Numbered from the stretch's first letter, positions 26,603 through 36,064 are shown. The stretch: DNA of 64,000 nt from PLanc-01 sp034678485 (GCA_034678485.1 JAXDBU010000113.1:26307-90306), one strand, 5' to 3'. Program-made: numbers and translations. Notes: generated by a model from the letters alone, not told the origin.

Positions 26603-26934
26603 GCAACAGACTCCTCCGACGCATAAACAGGATCAGACATAAACCGAGATTTTCCTCGTATTATAGCAGACGCCGCGGGCCGAACAAAGCACTATCCCCG
26701 TCGGCTGTCGCCCCGATATTGTCGGTCGCCCCTTGCCCCCTTTGGCAAACAGACGTAGAATGCCGTCTTGTTCCGCTCGGCGCGACACGATGGAGCGCCC
26801 TGGCGGATAAGGCGTCCTGAGGCATCCGGCCCCGTGGCCGCAGGGTGTGCGATGCGCATCGCTTCCTCGCCTCGCTTGCTTTCGTCGGTGTGTACGGCAC
26901 ACCCGCAGGGTTCGGACTTGTTCATGGGGTATCG
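26603..26934. other. spacer upstream of tyrS with palindromes
   Basis: No gene recognised in these 332 bp. It contains a 14-bp perfect palindrome GCGATGCGCATCGC at 26849-26862 and a dispersed repeat copy at 26884-26904. The presumed divergent promoters of the CotH gene and tyrS must be here, but none is clear by eye. Confidence 0.5.
26884..26904 (-). repeat. dispersed 21-bp palindromic word, copy 1
   Basis: On the - strand it reads GGGTGTG-C-CGT-A-CACACCGAC. It matches 36676-36696 (+ strand) at 19 of 21 positions. The core GGTGTG...CACACC is an inverted repeat. Confidence 0.45.
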
Positions 26935-28143
26935 ATGAGTACGCAGATCGTAGAGCAGCTCAAACAGTTGAGCCGGGGGACCGTGGAGATCTACACGCAG
27001 CAGGAGCTGGGCCAGCGATTGAGCGAGGCCGCCCAGTCGGGTCGGCAGATGCGAATCAAACTGGGCCTGGACCCGACCAGCCCGGACATCCACCTCGGCC
27101 ACACGGTGGTCCTGCGGAAGATGCGGCAGTTCCAGGATCTCGGTCACAAAGCGGTGCTCATCATCGGCGACTACACCGCCCGGATCGGCGACCCGACCGG
27201 CCAGAACACGACCCGGCCCATGCTCAGCCCCGAGCAGATCGAGCGGAACGCCAAGACCTACTTCGAGCAGGCGGGCAAGATCCTCGACACCTCGCCCGAC
27301 AAGCTCGAAGTCCGTCACAACAGCGAGTGGCTCGCGGACCTCCGGCTGGCCGACATCATCCGCTTAGCCGGCAACATGACGGTCGCGAGGATGCTGGAAC
27401 GCGACACCTTCGAGCTCCGTTACAAGAAAGGCGACCCGATTGGCGTCCACGAGTTCCTCTATCCGCTCATGCAGGGCTACGATTCCGTGATGGTTCGCAG
27501 CGACGTGGAGCTGGGCGGGACGGACCAGACCTTCAACAATCTCGTCGGTCGGGACCTGCAGCGAGTCAACGGCCAGCCGCCGCAAATCGTCATCACCAGC
27601 CCGATCCTCGTCGGACTCGACGGCAGGGAGAAGATGAGCAAATCCAAGGGCAACTATGTCGGCGTCACCGACGAACCCTCCAACATGTTCGGCAAGATCA
27701 TGAGCGTCTCCGACGCCATGATGGAGAACTACTACACTCTGCTGACCAACCTGCCCACCGACCGGATCGCGGAGCTGACCGACCCTGCCAGGACCCATCC
27801 GAAGCAGGCGAAGGTCCTGCTGGGCAAGACCATCGTTGCCCAGTTCCACGGCCGAGCGGCCGGGGACGCGGCCGCCGCGGAGTTCGACAAGGTCTTCGCC
27901 CAGGGCCAGCTCCCGGACGACATGCCGGAGGTCGCCTTGCCGGCGGAGGCGATCAGCGTCAAGAATCTGTTAACCACCTGCCAACTGGTTGCAACGGGCG
28001 CCGAAGCCAAACGCATGGTCCAGCAAGGCGGCGTCGGCATCGACGGACAAAAGGCATCCGACGCCAACGCCGAGATCACCCCGCGCGACGGCATGGTCGT
28101 CCAGGTCGGCAAGCGACGATTCGCCAAGCTGCGCGTCAAATGA
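26935..28143 (+). CDS. tyrS: tyrosyl-tRNA synthetase
   Basis: A 402-residue class I synthetase that charges tRNA-Tyr. Signature HIGH-type motif HLGH at about residues 53-56 (DPTSPDIHLGHTVVL) and KMSKS at about 234 (GREKMSKSKGNYVG). Tyrosine-site elements are GDYTARIGDPTG and VELGGTDQTFNN. A C-terminal S4 RNA-binding domain is present (KNLLTTCQLVATGAEAKRMVQQGGV). The HLGH motif and length fit the TyrRS group found in Gram-negatives and some Bacilli. The ATG giving MSTQIVEQL was chosen over an upstream in-frame ATG that extends into repeat-like sequence. Confidence 0.96.
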   Translation: MSTQIVEQLKQLSRGTVEIYTQQELGQRLSEAAQSGRQMRIKLGLDPTSPDIHLGHTVVLRKMRQFQDLGHKAVLIIGDYTARIGDPTGQNTTRPMLSPEQIERNAKTYFEQAGKILDTSPDKLEVRHNSEWLADLRLADIIRLAGNMTVARMLERDTFELRYKKGDPIGVHEFLYPLMQGYDSVMVRSDVELGGTDQTFNNLVGRDLQRVNGQPPQIVITSPILVGLDGREKMSKSKGNYVGVTDEPSNMFGKIMSVSDAMMENYYTLLTNLPTDRIAELTDPARTHPKQAKVLLGKTIVAQFHGRAAGDAAAAEFDKVFAQGQLPDDMPEVALPAEAISVKNLLTTCQLVATGAEAKRMVQQGGVGIDGQKASDANAEITPRDGMVVQVGKRRFAKLRVK

Positions 28144-28158
28144 CTCACCGCGGCTCTC

Positions 28159-28186
28159 CGTCATCCTGAGCGCAGCGAAGGACCTG
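28159..28186. repeat. dispersed intergenic repeat of the GTCATCCTGAGC type
   Basis: The spacer after tyrS holds the phrase GTCATCCTGAGCGCAGCGAA followed by GGACCTGG. I recognise this as a word that recurs between genes in many environmental bacterial genomes. Single copy in this window. Confidence 0.55.
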
Positions 28187-28210
28187 GCATAGAGCAGGAG
28201 ACACATCGCC

Positions 28211-28990
28211 ATGCAACAGACAAGAAGGGCACTGCTGTTCACTCTGGCGTCCATCGCTGTGGCAGGCGGCTGTCACGCCACAGCGGTCAGGCGTCAAGCT
28301 CCCCGGACGCTTCGCGTGCTCACGTACAACATCCATCACGGCGAGGGCACCGATGAACGGTTCGACTACGACCGGCTCGCCGGGGTCATCAACGGGCTCG
28401 CGCCGGACATCGTCGCGTTGCAGGAAGTGGACTACGGCACGGAGCGGGCCTCGGGCGTCGATCAGGCAAAGCGGCTCGCCCGCCTGTGTCGGATGCACTA
28501 CGCGTTCGGTCAGGCCATGCCCTATCAGGGCGGGCAGTACGGCGAGGCCATCCTTTCTCGCTTCCCCATCGAGAAGACCGTCGTTCACCCGCTGCCCTAT
28601 CACTCCGACTTCGAGCCGCGGGCAGCCGTCGAAGTGGTGATCCGCCCCGCCGGCATCGGGCGACTGGCGTTTGTCGGCACGCACCTGTGTCACCGCAGCG
28701 AGGAACTCCGCATCCAGCAAACCCGCCGGCTCAGCGAGTTGTTCCCATCAGAGGATGGGAATCCCGTAATCCTGGCGGGCGACTTCAACGCCCGTCCCGG
28801 CAGCGAACCGATGAACGTCCTGCTCAACAGCGGGTGGATCGATGTCGTCGCACCGCGCTCGGTTATCGACTACGTCCTCGTCCGAGCTTGCGACGCATGG
28901 GCGGTGAAGGAGGTCGTGATTGTCGATGAACCCGTCGCGTCCGATCACGATCCGGTTCTGGCGGTGCTCGAATGGAAGAGCGATGAATGA
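28211..28990 (+). CDS. endonuclease/exonuclease/phosphatase-family lipoprotein
   Basis: A 259-residue exported protein. The N-terminus is a lipoprotein-like signal (LLFTLASIAVAGGCH, Cys at about 21). The EEP fold is clear: LTYNIHHGEGTDERFDYDRLA, ALQEVDYGTERA (metal-binding Glu), THLCHRSEELR, ILAGDFNARPGSEPM (catalytic GDFN), IDYVLVR and SDHDPVLAVLEW (catalytic SDHxP). Metal-dependent phosphoesterase activity on a lipid, nucleotide or sugar phosphate is likely. The DUF-style LTYNIHHGEG start is typical of secreted planctomycete and Bacteroidetes EEP proteins. Confidence 0.9.
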   Translation: MQQTRRALLFTLASIAVAGGCHATAVRRQAPRTLRVLTYNIHHGEGTDERFDYDRLAGVINGLAPDIVALQEVDYGTERASGVDQAKRLARLCRMHYAFGQAMPYQGGQYGEAILSRFPIEKTVVHPLPYHSDFEPRAAVEVVIRPAGIGRLAFVGTHLCHRSEELRIQQTRRLSELFPSEDGNPVILAGDFNARPGSEPMNVLLNSGWIDVVAPRSVIDYVLVRACDAWAVKEVVIVDEPVASDHDPVLAVLEWKSDE

Positions 28991-29015
28991 CGTCGCGTCC
29001 TGACGGCTCGCGTGC

Positions 29016-30863
29016 CTACCGCCGACGGACCTTGACCACGAACGCGGCAAACTCCCCACGAACCGGGACGCGGATTGCACCCTGCCGACAAATCACCTTC
29101 GCTATCGGACTGCCGGACAGATTCTCCGGATCGAACAACTCCGCCGCATCGCCATCATCCATGAGCCCGACAGCTCGGACGACAATGGAGTCCAGCCTGC
29201 CCCAGTTGAAGACCGCCAGGTGGGCGCGGTTCCCGTCGTACCGATTCGGAAGAAGGAGGGACTTGCTATACTCCGTACGCGGCGTTTCGCTCGTGGGAAG
29301 CATGAGATTGTCTTCCCAGACCGCATCGCGATAACGGGAGGTCTCGAGTCTGCCATTGACTACGACGTTGCCGCGAATCTCGCAGTCTTCGTTGTAGGGC
29401 GCGGTGCCCCCAAGCTGCATGCCGACGCCGTAGAGCCAGTTTCCACACACCCGGATGCCCCGACTCGGGCGACCGCCTCCGACCAGGAAGGAACCTCGGC
29501 CGTAGCAAATGTTCTCAGTGAGCAGGTAGTTGTTCACATGGGCCAGTTCCGACCCATAGGCGTGTATGGCGTAGCTGCCCTCGAAGGGGCAGGTCATAAT
29601 GCAGTTGGAAATGGTCTTGATGCCGTCGTCGTTCTGCGTGTCGATGCAGTGGCCGCGACCTCGGTCCACGCCTTCCCAGCCGTTGGCGTAGATGATGCAG
29701 CCGTAGATTTCCGGATCGAGTTCCTCCTTCCAGCAACTGATGCCTTGACTGCAGTGATGGATGACGAGATTGATGTACTTGCAGTGGCTGCCGCCGTGCG
29801 TGTGCAGGCCGCCGTCCGGTCTCCTCGAGTCGCGAGGGTGCGTCCCGACGCCAACCGGTTTCTGCGGCAGAGGCTCGGACACGAAGATCTCCAGATCGCG
29901 GATATAGACATACGACGAAGGACTTCGGATGGACAGCCCGCCGTCGATTCGAGCCTTCTGATAAGCAGCAGGCTCGATACAGATCGGCGCGTCGGCAGCG
30001 CCCTTCAGGCGGACCTCGAACAGCTCGTTCGGCCGCCTCCGATAGACGCCTTCGAGCAGATAGATCGTATCGCCCGGCCGCACTCTCTGCTCGCCATTGA
30101 GGGCCGACGCAAGATCCCACGGGGCAGCGGATGTACCGGGATTATCGGTCTTTCCGTGGGGACTGACGTACCAGATGCTCCCTGTTAGGCGTCTGTGCAC
30201 CCGGCGATAGTCCAGAATGGGCGTCCGCCGGGGGATCATGATCCGATCGAAGTCGATGATTCGGCCGTCCGCCACCAATTCGATTTCGATTCTCGCCCGA
30301 TGCTTGAATCGGTTTCGAGTCTGGCCGATAGCTGGAGCCCATGTCATTCCATCTTCGGAGATCACGACGTACTCGGGCAACGACCCGTTCGGCATCCTGA
30401 TCGACTCCGGCCAGGGAGGTCCGACCGGCAACATCCTGCCTCCCGGCCTCTGGGCAGAGCTGCCGTAGACCGGCGTGTAGATTCGAACGACCGGTTTGTC
30501 GTTCGCGAACAGTTCCCCGCTCCCGTCGCCGGGGGTTTCGACATTGCGGACCCGCAGCGGGGCGCCGCTGCTCTTGAGTTGAAGGATGGCAGGCCAGATA
30601 CCGTCGAATTCCTCGGGCGTCTGGAAGGCAATCTCGTACACGTTCTCTCGAACGTCATCGCCAATCTCGAACGTCCTGGCCCGATCCCTGCACGGCTCCA
30701 ACAAGTTGGGCCAATCCGACGGCCAGACGCCTCGTTCGCGAACAGACACGAAACTGGAGGCTGAGGCGCCCCGAGGGAAGACCGTCGCAACCCACGCGAC
30801 GAGAACAACCACATTCTTCACTGTACACACTGTTCCGACCCCATGCCTCTCCCGGTACGCCAT
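29016..30863 (-). CDS. secreted right-handed parallel beta-helix protein
   Basis: About 615 residues. After a hydrophobic leader (VVVLVAWVATVFPRGASA) there is an N-terminal domain of about 220 residues that I do not recognise. A pectate-lyase-like beta-helix follows from about 240 (IWYVSPHGKTDNPGTSAAPWDLASAL; PGDTIYLLEGVYRRR; YVYIRDLEIFVSEP; YINLVIHHCSQGISC; IYGCIIYANGWEGVDRGRGH; GIKTISNCIMTC). The WYVSPxGxDxxPGTxxxPW phrase is typical of secreted polysaccharide lyases and glycosidases of this fold. Catalytic residues cannot be assigned. The start is uncertain: ATG at 30863 or a GTG near 30821 immediately before the hydrophobic leader. Confidence 0.78.
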   Translation of the reverse strand: MAYRERHGVGTVCTVKNVVVLVAWVATVFPRGASASSFVSVRERGVWPSDWPNLLEPCRDRARTFEIGDDVRENVYEIAFQTPEEFDGIWPAILQLKSSGAPLRVRNVETPGDGSGELFANDKPVVRIYTPVYGSSAQRPGGRMLPVGPPWPESIRMPNGSLPEYVVISEDGMTWAPAIGQTRNRFKHRARIEIELVADGRIIDFDRIMIPRRTPILDYRRVHRRLTGSIWYVSPHGKTDNPGTSAAPWDLASALNGEQRVRPGDTIYLLEGVYRRRPNELFEVRLKGAADAPICIEPAAYQKARIDGGLSIRSPSSYVYIRDLEIFVSEPLPQKPVGVGTHPRDSRRPDGGLHTHGGSHCKYINLVIHHCSQGISCWKEELDPEIYGCIIYANGWEGVDRGRGHCIDTQNDDGIKTISNCIMTCPFEGSYAIHAYGSELAHVNNYLLTENICYGRGSFLVGGGRPSRGIRVCGNWLYGVGMQLGGTAPYNEDCEIRGNVVVNGRLETSRYRDAVWEDNLMLPTSETPRTEYSKSLLLPNRYDGNRAHLAVFNWGRLDSIVVRAVGLMDDGDAAELFDPENLSGSPIAKVICRQGAIRVPVRGEFAAFVVKVRRR

Positions 30864-31083
30864 CGGCCGCCATGTCCGGTGCCGACATCGCACGCTTCGT
30901 TTGCTATCGGCATCACAAGGGCTGGGGTTTCACTAAGTTGTCAAGGAAATTACCGGGCAGCCCAAGGCGATTCCCGTGATGTGCCCGAGAATGCTGCTTT
31001 TTCCCTTGAAGACATTGCTGTTTCCGTGTACCTATCTGGTCGTGAGTCGTGCACGTACCCAACGATACAAGGAGGATTCACAC

Positions 31084-32367
31084 ATGTCGAGAAGTCTCGC
31101 TTTCCCCATCGTATCAATCGCCCTGGCGATGGCAATCCTACCGCCGATTCTGCGGGCGCAGGAGGCCAATTACGACGAGTCGAAGGTGCCGGCGTATACG
31201 CTGCCCGATCCGCTCGTCTGCATCGACGGCACGAAGGTCGCCGACGCGGACACCTGGCGACAGAGACGCCGGCCGGAGATCCTCCGCCTGTTCGAGGAGC
31301 ACATGTATGGCAGAGCGCCCGGCAAGCCCGCGATCATGACCTTCATGACCACGTCCGTCGACAAGAAGGCCCTGGGCGGTCTGGCGACCCGCAAGGAGGT
31401 GGTCGTCTACTTCACCGGACGCGAGCAGGACCCCAACATGACCATCCTGATCTACCTGCCCAATAGGGGTCCGAGACCCGCTCCGCTGTTCGTCGGCCTG
31501 AACTTCCAGGGCAACCATGCGATCCACACAGACCCGGCCATCACGATCACCAGGAGCTGGACGCGAGAGGGAAGCAACCATCGTGCGACCGCCGAATCCC
31601 GAGGCAGGGCCGCCAGTCGCTGGCCGGTCGAGCGAATCCTCGAACGGGGCTACGGTTTGGCGACGATCTACTACGGCGATATCGATCCCGACTTCGACGA
31701 CGGCTTCAAGAACGGCATTCACCCCCTGTTTTACAAGGAAGGTCAGACCCAACTGGCCCCGGACGAGTGGGGCTCGATCGCGGCTTGGGCCTGGGGTCTG
31801 AGCCGGGCGATGGACTTCTTCGCAACGGATTCCGACATCGACAGCAAACACATCGCGGTCATGGGCCACTCCCGGCTGGGCAAGACCTCGCTATGGGCCG
31901 GTGCGACGGACGAGCGATTCGCCCTCGTGATCTCCAACAACTCCGGCTGCGGCGGAGCCGCCCTCTCTTGCCGGGCCTTTGGCGAAACCGTCCAGCGGAT
32001 CAACACGGTCTTTCCCCACTGGTTCTGCGACAACTTCACGAAATACAACGGCAAGGAAGGCGATCTGCCCATCGACCAGCACATGTTGATCGCGTTGATG
32101 GCCCCCAGGCCGGTCTACGTCGCCAGCGCCGAGGACGACCGCTGGGCCGACCCGAAGGGCGAGTTCCTTTCGGCCCTGCACGCCGGGCCGGTCTACAAGC
32201 TGTTCGGGCTCGAAGGTCTTCCGGTCAGCGAGATGCCCCCGGTCAACCAGCCTGCGATGGGCACGATCGCATATCACATCCGCACCGGCAAGCACGACGT
32301 CACCAAGTACGACTGGGACCGCTACATGGACTTCGCGGACAAGCACTTCGGGCAAGACAAGAACTGA
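31084..32367 (+). CDS. CE15-like alpha/beta-hydrolase (glucuronoyl esterase or acetyl xylan esterase type)
   Basis: A 427-residue exported esterase. The ATG follows AAGGAGG and starts a signal peptide (SIALAMAILPPILRAQ). The nucleophile motif is GHSRLGKTSLW around residue 262; the GxSRxGK pattern is the hallmark of CE15 glucuronoyl esterases. Other family elements are LFEEHMYGRAPGKP, NNSGCGGAALSCR and APRPVYVASAEDDRWADPKGEF (acid loop). The His appears in RTGKHDVTKYDW. It probably cleaves esters between lignin or other alcohols and glucuronic acid on xylan. An AGE-family epimerase follows 19 bp downstream. Confidence 0.87.
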   Translation: MSRSLAFPIVSIALAMAILPPILRAQEANYDESKVPAYTLPDPLVCIDGTKVADADTWRQRRRPEILRLFEEHMYGRAPGKPAIMTFMTTSVDKKALGGLATRKEVVVYFTGREQDPNMTILIYLPNRGPRPAPLFVGLNFQGNHAIHTDPAITITRSWTREGSNHRATAESRGRAASRWPVERILERGYGLATIYYGDIDPDFDDGFKNGIHPLFYKEGQTQLAPDEWGSIAAWAWGLSRAMDFFATDSDIDSKHIAVMGHSRLGKTSLWAGATDERFALVISNNSGCGGAALSCRAFGETVQRINTVFPHWFCDNFTKYNGKEGDLPIDQHMLIALMAPRPVYVASAEDDRWADPKGEFLSALHAGPVYKLFGLEGLPVSEMPPVNQPAMGTIAYHIRTGKHDVTKYDWDRYMDFADKHFGQDKN

Positions 32368-32386
32368 GAAAGTACGAGGAGCAGTC

Positions 32387-33694
32387 ATGGGAGAGATCCG
32401 ATTCGCGAGAATCGTATACGGAGTCTGGGCAGTCCTTCTTGCAGCATGTGTTCCGGTTTGCGCAGCCCCTCAAGAGAAGCAGACTGCGGACAAGTACGTG
32501 CCGCGGCTGGAGAAGATCCTCACGACCAATATCGTTCCGTTCTGGCATGAGAAGAGCCTGGATCGCACGAACGGCGGGTACATCATCAGCTTTGACGCGC
32601 AGGGCAAGCTCAAGGAGCCGGTGACCAAGATGATCGTGACGCAGGCCCGCCAGGTGTGGCTCTTCTCCCGACTGGCCCGCGCTGGGTACGAACCCGCCGA
32701 GAATCTGGAGGCCGCCAGAGTGGGATGCCGGTTCCTGAGAGACAGAATGTGGGATGCTGCCAACGGGGGCTTCCACTGGGAGGTCGATGTCACGGGCAAC
32801 CGTGTACTCAGACCCAACAAGCACCTTTATGGCCAGTCCTTCGCGCTCTACGCCATGTCCGAGTACTACCTGGCAAGCGGCGACAAAGAAGCGGGGGATT
32901 TCACCGTGCAGCTCTTTAATCTGCTCGAAGAGAAGTCACACGACAGGGTCCACGGCGGCTATGTCGAGTACTTCAACCCCGACTGGACACCAATCATGGT
33001 GGGAACGCCGTCGTACATGGGGGCACCGGCGGGTCTGAAGCTGATGAACACACACCTGCACCTGCTCGAAGCCCTCACGACGTTCTACCGGGCGAGCAAG
33101 CTGCCCCTGGCTCGCGAGCGACTGCTGGAGCTCATCAACATCGAGAGCAACACGGTCGTGCGAAAGGACCTCGGCGCCTGCACGGACAAGTACGAGCCCG
33201 ACTGGACGCCGCGATTGGATGGCGACTACGCCCGCGTCTCCTACGGCCACGATATCGAGAACATCTGGCTGCTCATGGACGCCTGCGACGCGGCGGGCGT
33301 CTCGAACTGGCCCTTCGTGGACCTGTATGAGACGCTCTTCAAGTACTCCCTGCAATACGGCCAGGATGAGCAGAACGGCGGTTTCTACTACACAGGCAGG
33401 TTCCGCTCCCCCGCCGACGACCGCAGCAAATCGTGGTGGGTTCAGGCCGAGGTGCTCGTCAGCTCGCTGCGGATGTACAGTTACACCAAGGACCCGAAGT
33501 ACCTGTCCGTCTTCGAGAGGACGCTGGACTTCGTCGAGAAGAGCGTCGTGGACTGGAAGGTGGGCGAGTGGCACTCGACCGTGACCGCCCAGGGTGTCGC
33601 CCAAGGCGACAAGGCCAATCCCTGGAAGGCGGGCTACCACAACGGGCGGGCAATGATCGAGTGCATCGAGATCCTCAAGGCGTGGAAGAACTGA
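32387..33694 (+). CDS. AGE-family epimerase/isomerase with export signal
   Basis: A 435-residue (alpha/alpha)6-barrel protein of the N-acylglucosamine 2-epimerase/cellobiose 2-epimerase family. Recognisable elements are WHEKSLDRTNGGYIISFD, TKMIVTQARQVWLFSRLA, GGFHWEVDVTGN, KHLYGQSFALYAMSEYY, NTHLHLLEALT, YGHDIENIWLL and GWxxG-type GQDEQNGGFYYTG. The catalytic histidines lie in NTHLHLLE and SYGHDIE. The N-terminus is a signal peptide (VLLAACVPVCA) that also fits a lipobox at LAAC, so the protein is exported, unlike most AGE enzymes. It is co-transcribed with the esterase upstream. The exact sugar is unknown. Confidence 0.88.
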   Translation: MGEIRFARIVYGVWAVLLAACVPVCAAPQEKQTADKYVPRLEKILTTNIVPFWHEKSLDRTNGGYIISFDAQGKLKEPVTKMIVTQARQVWLFSRLARAGYEPAENLEAARVGCRFLRDRMWDAANGGFHWEVDVTGNRVLRPNKHLYGQSFALYAMSEYYLASGDKEAGDFTVQLFNLLEEKSHDRVHGGYVEYFNPDWTPIMVGTPSYMGAPAGLKLMNTHLHLLEALTTFYRASKLPLARERLLELINIESNTVVRKDLGACTDKYEPDWTPRLDGDYARVSYGHDIENIWLLMDACDAAGVSNWPFVDLYETLFKYSLQYGQDEQNGGFYYTGRFRSPADDRSKSWWVQAEVLVSSLRMYSYTKDPKYLSVFERTLDFVEKSVVDWKVGEWHSTVTAQGVAQGDKANPWKAGYHNGRAMIECIEILKAWKN

Positions 33695-33734
33695 GCAGAG
33701 CCGCGACGCCATGTGCTCCATCCCTGCTGCGCGG

Positions 33735-34007
33735 TTATGACGTGCCCCCGCTCGCCCGTCGGCGTCTTGCCTGGGCCCGAAGCTCGCGTCGATGCAGGCA
33801 TAGGATCTTGCGAATCGCCCGGCGAATCCGACTGTTCGGCTTCGCTTCCGTCCACGCCCAGAGCCGATTCTCCAGGAGAATCCGCAGCCCGAGAAACTCC
33901 AGACCAATCAGGATCAGCCACGACCCCGGCGACAAGGGCGTAATCAGCGCCAGGAATCCCAGGACAATCAGGATCACACCAACGACCGTCCGCCCAGCTT
34001 TCTTCAT
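33735..34007 (-). CDS. PGPGW-family small membrane protein
   Basis: A 90-residue protein with one long or two short transmembrane helices (RTVVGVILIVLGFLALITPLSPGSWLILIGLEFLG), containing the PLSPGSW variant of the PGPGW motif. A basic C-terminal tail follows (IRRAIRKILCLHRRELRAQARRRR). Its function is unknown. It converges on the AGE epimerase gene. Confidence 0.75.
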   Translation of the reverse strand: MKKAGRTVVGVILIVLGFLALITPLSPGSWLILIGLEFLGLRILLENRLWAWTEAKPNSRIRRAIRKILCLHRRELRAQARRRRASGGTS

Positions 34008-34058
34008 TCGAGCCCTCGAACCGCTACACGGTCCCGGCCGCTCGCGGCATCAGCACAA

Positions 34059-35942
34059 TCACCTGCGCCGGGCGAGGATCGCTTCGATCTCGCCCATGGT
34101 CCGGTTCATCACCGCCATCGTCTTCTTGAACGGCCCCGGCGTCGTCATATCCACGCCGGCCTCCTTCAGGATCGCGATGGGGTAATCCGAACCGCCCGCC
34201 GAGATCAGACGCAGGTACCGCGTCGCCGCATCTTCACTTCCGCCAAGCGTCTCTTCCGCCAGAGCCGTCGCGGCAGTGAACGACGTCGAGTACTGGTACA
34301 CGTAGAAGTTGTAATAGAAATGGGGGACATAGGCCCATTCCACAGTGTATAGATCATCAATGACACAGACGCCCTTGTCGTGACCGTAATAGTCGCGAAC
34401 GATCTGGGCGTAGAGCTTCGTGAATGCGTCGCCGGTCAGGGGCTCGCCCCGCTCGGCCATCTCGTGCATCCGCAGCTCGAACTCCGCGAACTGCGTCTGG
34501 CGGAACACGGTCCCCTTGATTTCGTCGAGGTAGCTCATCAGCAGCGACAAGCGCACGCCGTCGTCCTTGATTTCACTCAGCATCTTGTGCATCAACAGCG
34601 TCTCGTTGAACGTCGAGGCCACTTCCGCCACGAAGGTCGAGTAGTGCGCCAGCGGGAACGGCTGATTCCTGTTGGAGTAGAAACTGTGCAATGCGTGTCC
34701 CATCTCGTGGGCCATCGTGCTGACGTCGTCGTACCGGCCGTTGAAGTTCAGCAGGATATAAGGGTGCACATCGTAGGCACTGCCATTGGAGTAGGCGCCG
34801 GACCGCTTGCCTGGCGTCGGACAGACATCAATCCATCGCTGCTCGAAGGCTGCCCGGGCGGCTTTGCGGTAGTCCGCTCCGAGCGGCCCGAGGCAATCGA
34901 GGTACAGGTCCCGTCCTTCGTCGAACGTGTACTTCAGGTCGATCCCGTTGACCACGGGCGCGTACAGGTCGGAGTATCTCAGCACGTCCACTCCGAGCAT
35001 TTGACGCCTAAGCCGTAGATACCGGTGGAACGTATCCAGGTTGTCGCGGACGTTGCGAATCAGGCTGTGATAGACCTCGACCGGGATATTGTCACGATCC
35101 AGGGCACGGTGCAGACACGATTCGTAGTTCAGCGACCGCGTGTAGAAGATATGGGTCTGCAAGTGTGAGTAGAGTTGGACGCCGAAGGTCTGCCGGAACT
35201 GGTTGATTGCCGACCAGAAAGCCTGGAACACCGCCTTGCGGTCCTGTCGATTGGTCGAGGCGCGATGCAGCGCATAGCCGGACTTGTTCAGCATCGCGAC
35301 CGTACCGTCGCTCAATGTAATCTCAGGGTACGGCATCTCCGCGTTGCTGAAGACCGTATAGACCGAGCCGGGACCGTCGACAATCTGTCCCGCTCGGGCC
35401 AGGATCTGCTCCTCCTGCTGGGAGAGGGTGTGCGGCTTGCTGCGAAGCACGTCGAGCAGGTACATCCGGTACACCTTCAATCCCGGCTCGGCCGCGATGA
35501 ACCTCTCGACCGTCTGGGCGTCCAGGGCAACCAGCTCGGGCTCGATGAACGAGGCTCGCGTGCTGTACTCCGTCGCGAGTTGCTCGATCTGCTGTTTCAT
35601 CGCCAGGTAGGTTGCATTCCGCGTATCCTGGTCGGACTTCATGTGCGCGTAGCTGTTCAGGCGTCCGAAGGTCTTCGCCATCTCGCTGTTGAGCGTCAGA
35701 CACGCAAACAACTGCGGAGGCGAATCGGTGAGCTTGCCCTTGTAGCCCAGGACCTCGTCCAGCCTGCCCGCGAGATCGGTCTTTGCCTGTCGCCACGCGT
35801 CATCGGAGGGATACAGGTCTTCGAGCTTCCATTGATGTGCGGCGGGAATGTCCGCCCGCTGCTGCATCTGTCCCCGCCCCTCCACGGCTGCCCAGGAAAT
35901 CACCATCATCATCAAACCACCCAACAGTCCAAATCGTTTCAT
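34059..35942 (-). CDS. pepF: oligoendopeptidase F (M3B), exported
   Basis: A 627-residue zinc metallopeptidase. HEMGH at residues 412-416 (TMAHEMGHALHSFYSNRNQPFP) with the third ligand Glu in VAEVASTFNETL. The family N-terminal domain is visible (WKLEDLYPSDDAWRQAKTDLAGRLDEVLGYKGKL). The leader MKRFGLLGGLMMMVISWAAVEGRG is a probable signal peptide, so this PepF works outside the cytoplasm, whereas most are cytoplasmic. It degrades oligopeptides. The start codon is followed at once by the hydrophobic leader, which supports the choice. Confidence 0.93.
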   Translation of the reverse strand: MKRFGLLGGLMMMVISWAAVEGRGQMQQRADIPAAHQWKLEDLYPSDDAWRQAKTDLAGRLDEVLGYKGKLTDSPPQLFACLTLNSEMAKTFGRLNSYAHMKSDQDTRNATYLAMKQQIEQLATEYSTRASFIEPELVALDAQTVERFIAAEPGLKVYRMYLLDVLRSKPHTLSQQEEQILARAGQIVDGPGSVYTVFSNAEMPYPEITLSDGTVAMLNKSGYALHRASTNRQDRKAVFQAFWSAINQFRQTFGVQLYSHLQTHIFYTRSLNYESCLHRALDRDNIPVEVYHSLIRNVRDNLDTFHRYLRLRRQMLGVDVLRYSDLYAPVVNGIDLKYTFDEGRDLYLDCLGPLGADYRKAARAAFEQRWIDVCPTPGKRSGAYSNGSAYDVHPYILLNFNGRYDDVSTMAHEMGHALHSFYSNRNQPFPLAHYSTFVAEVASTFNETLLMHKMLSEIKDDGVRLSLLMSYLDEIKGTVFRQTQFAEFELRMHEMAERGEPLTGDAFTKLYAQIVRDYYGHDKGVCVIDDLYTVEWAYVPHFYYNFYVYQYSTSFTAATALAEETLGGSEDAATRYLRLISAGGSDYPIAILKEAGVDMTTPGPFKKTMAVMNRTMGEIEAILARRR

Positions 35943-36064
35943 GTCTGCCCCTTGTCACTGTTCGAACTGTAGGCATGGTAAACGACCCATCTGCGGGCCG
36001 CAAGACCATGCCCGCAGACAATCTCAAGTCGTGAGGAAGATGCTGCGATGTGCGAAGAGTCCGG

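Noticed and set aside
21914..26626. 1570-codon open frame on + opposite the CotH gene
   Set aside because: It is antisense to a clearly modular protein; the translation has no domain and shows GC-skewed shadow composition.
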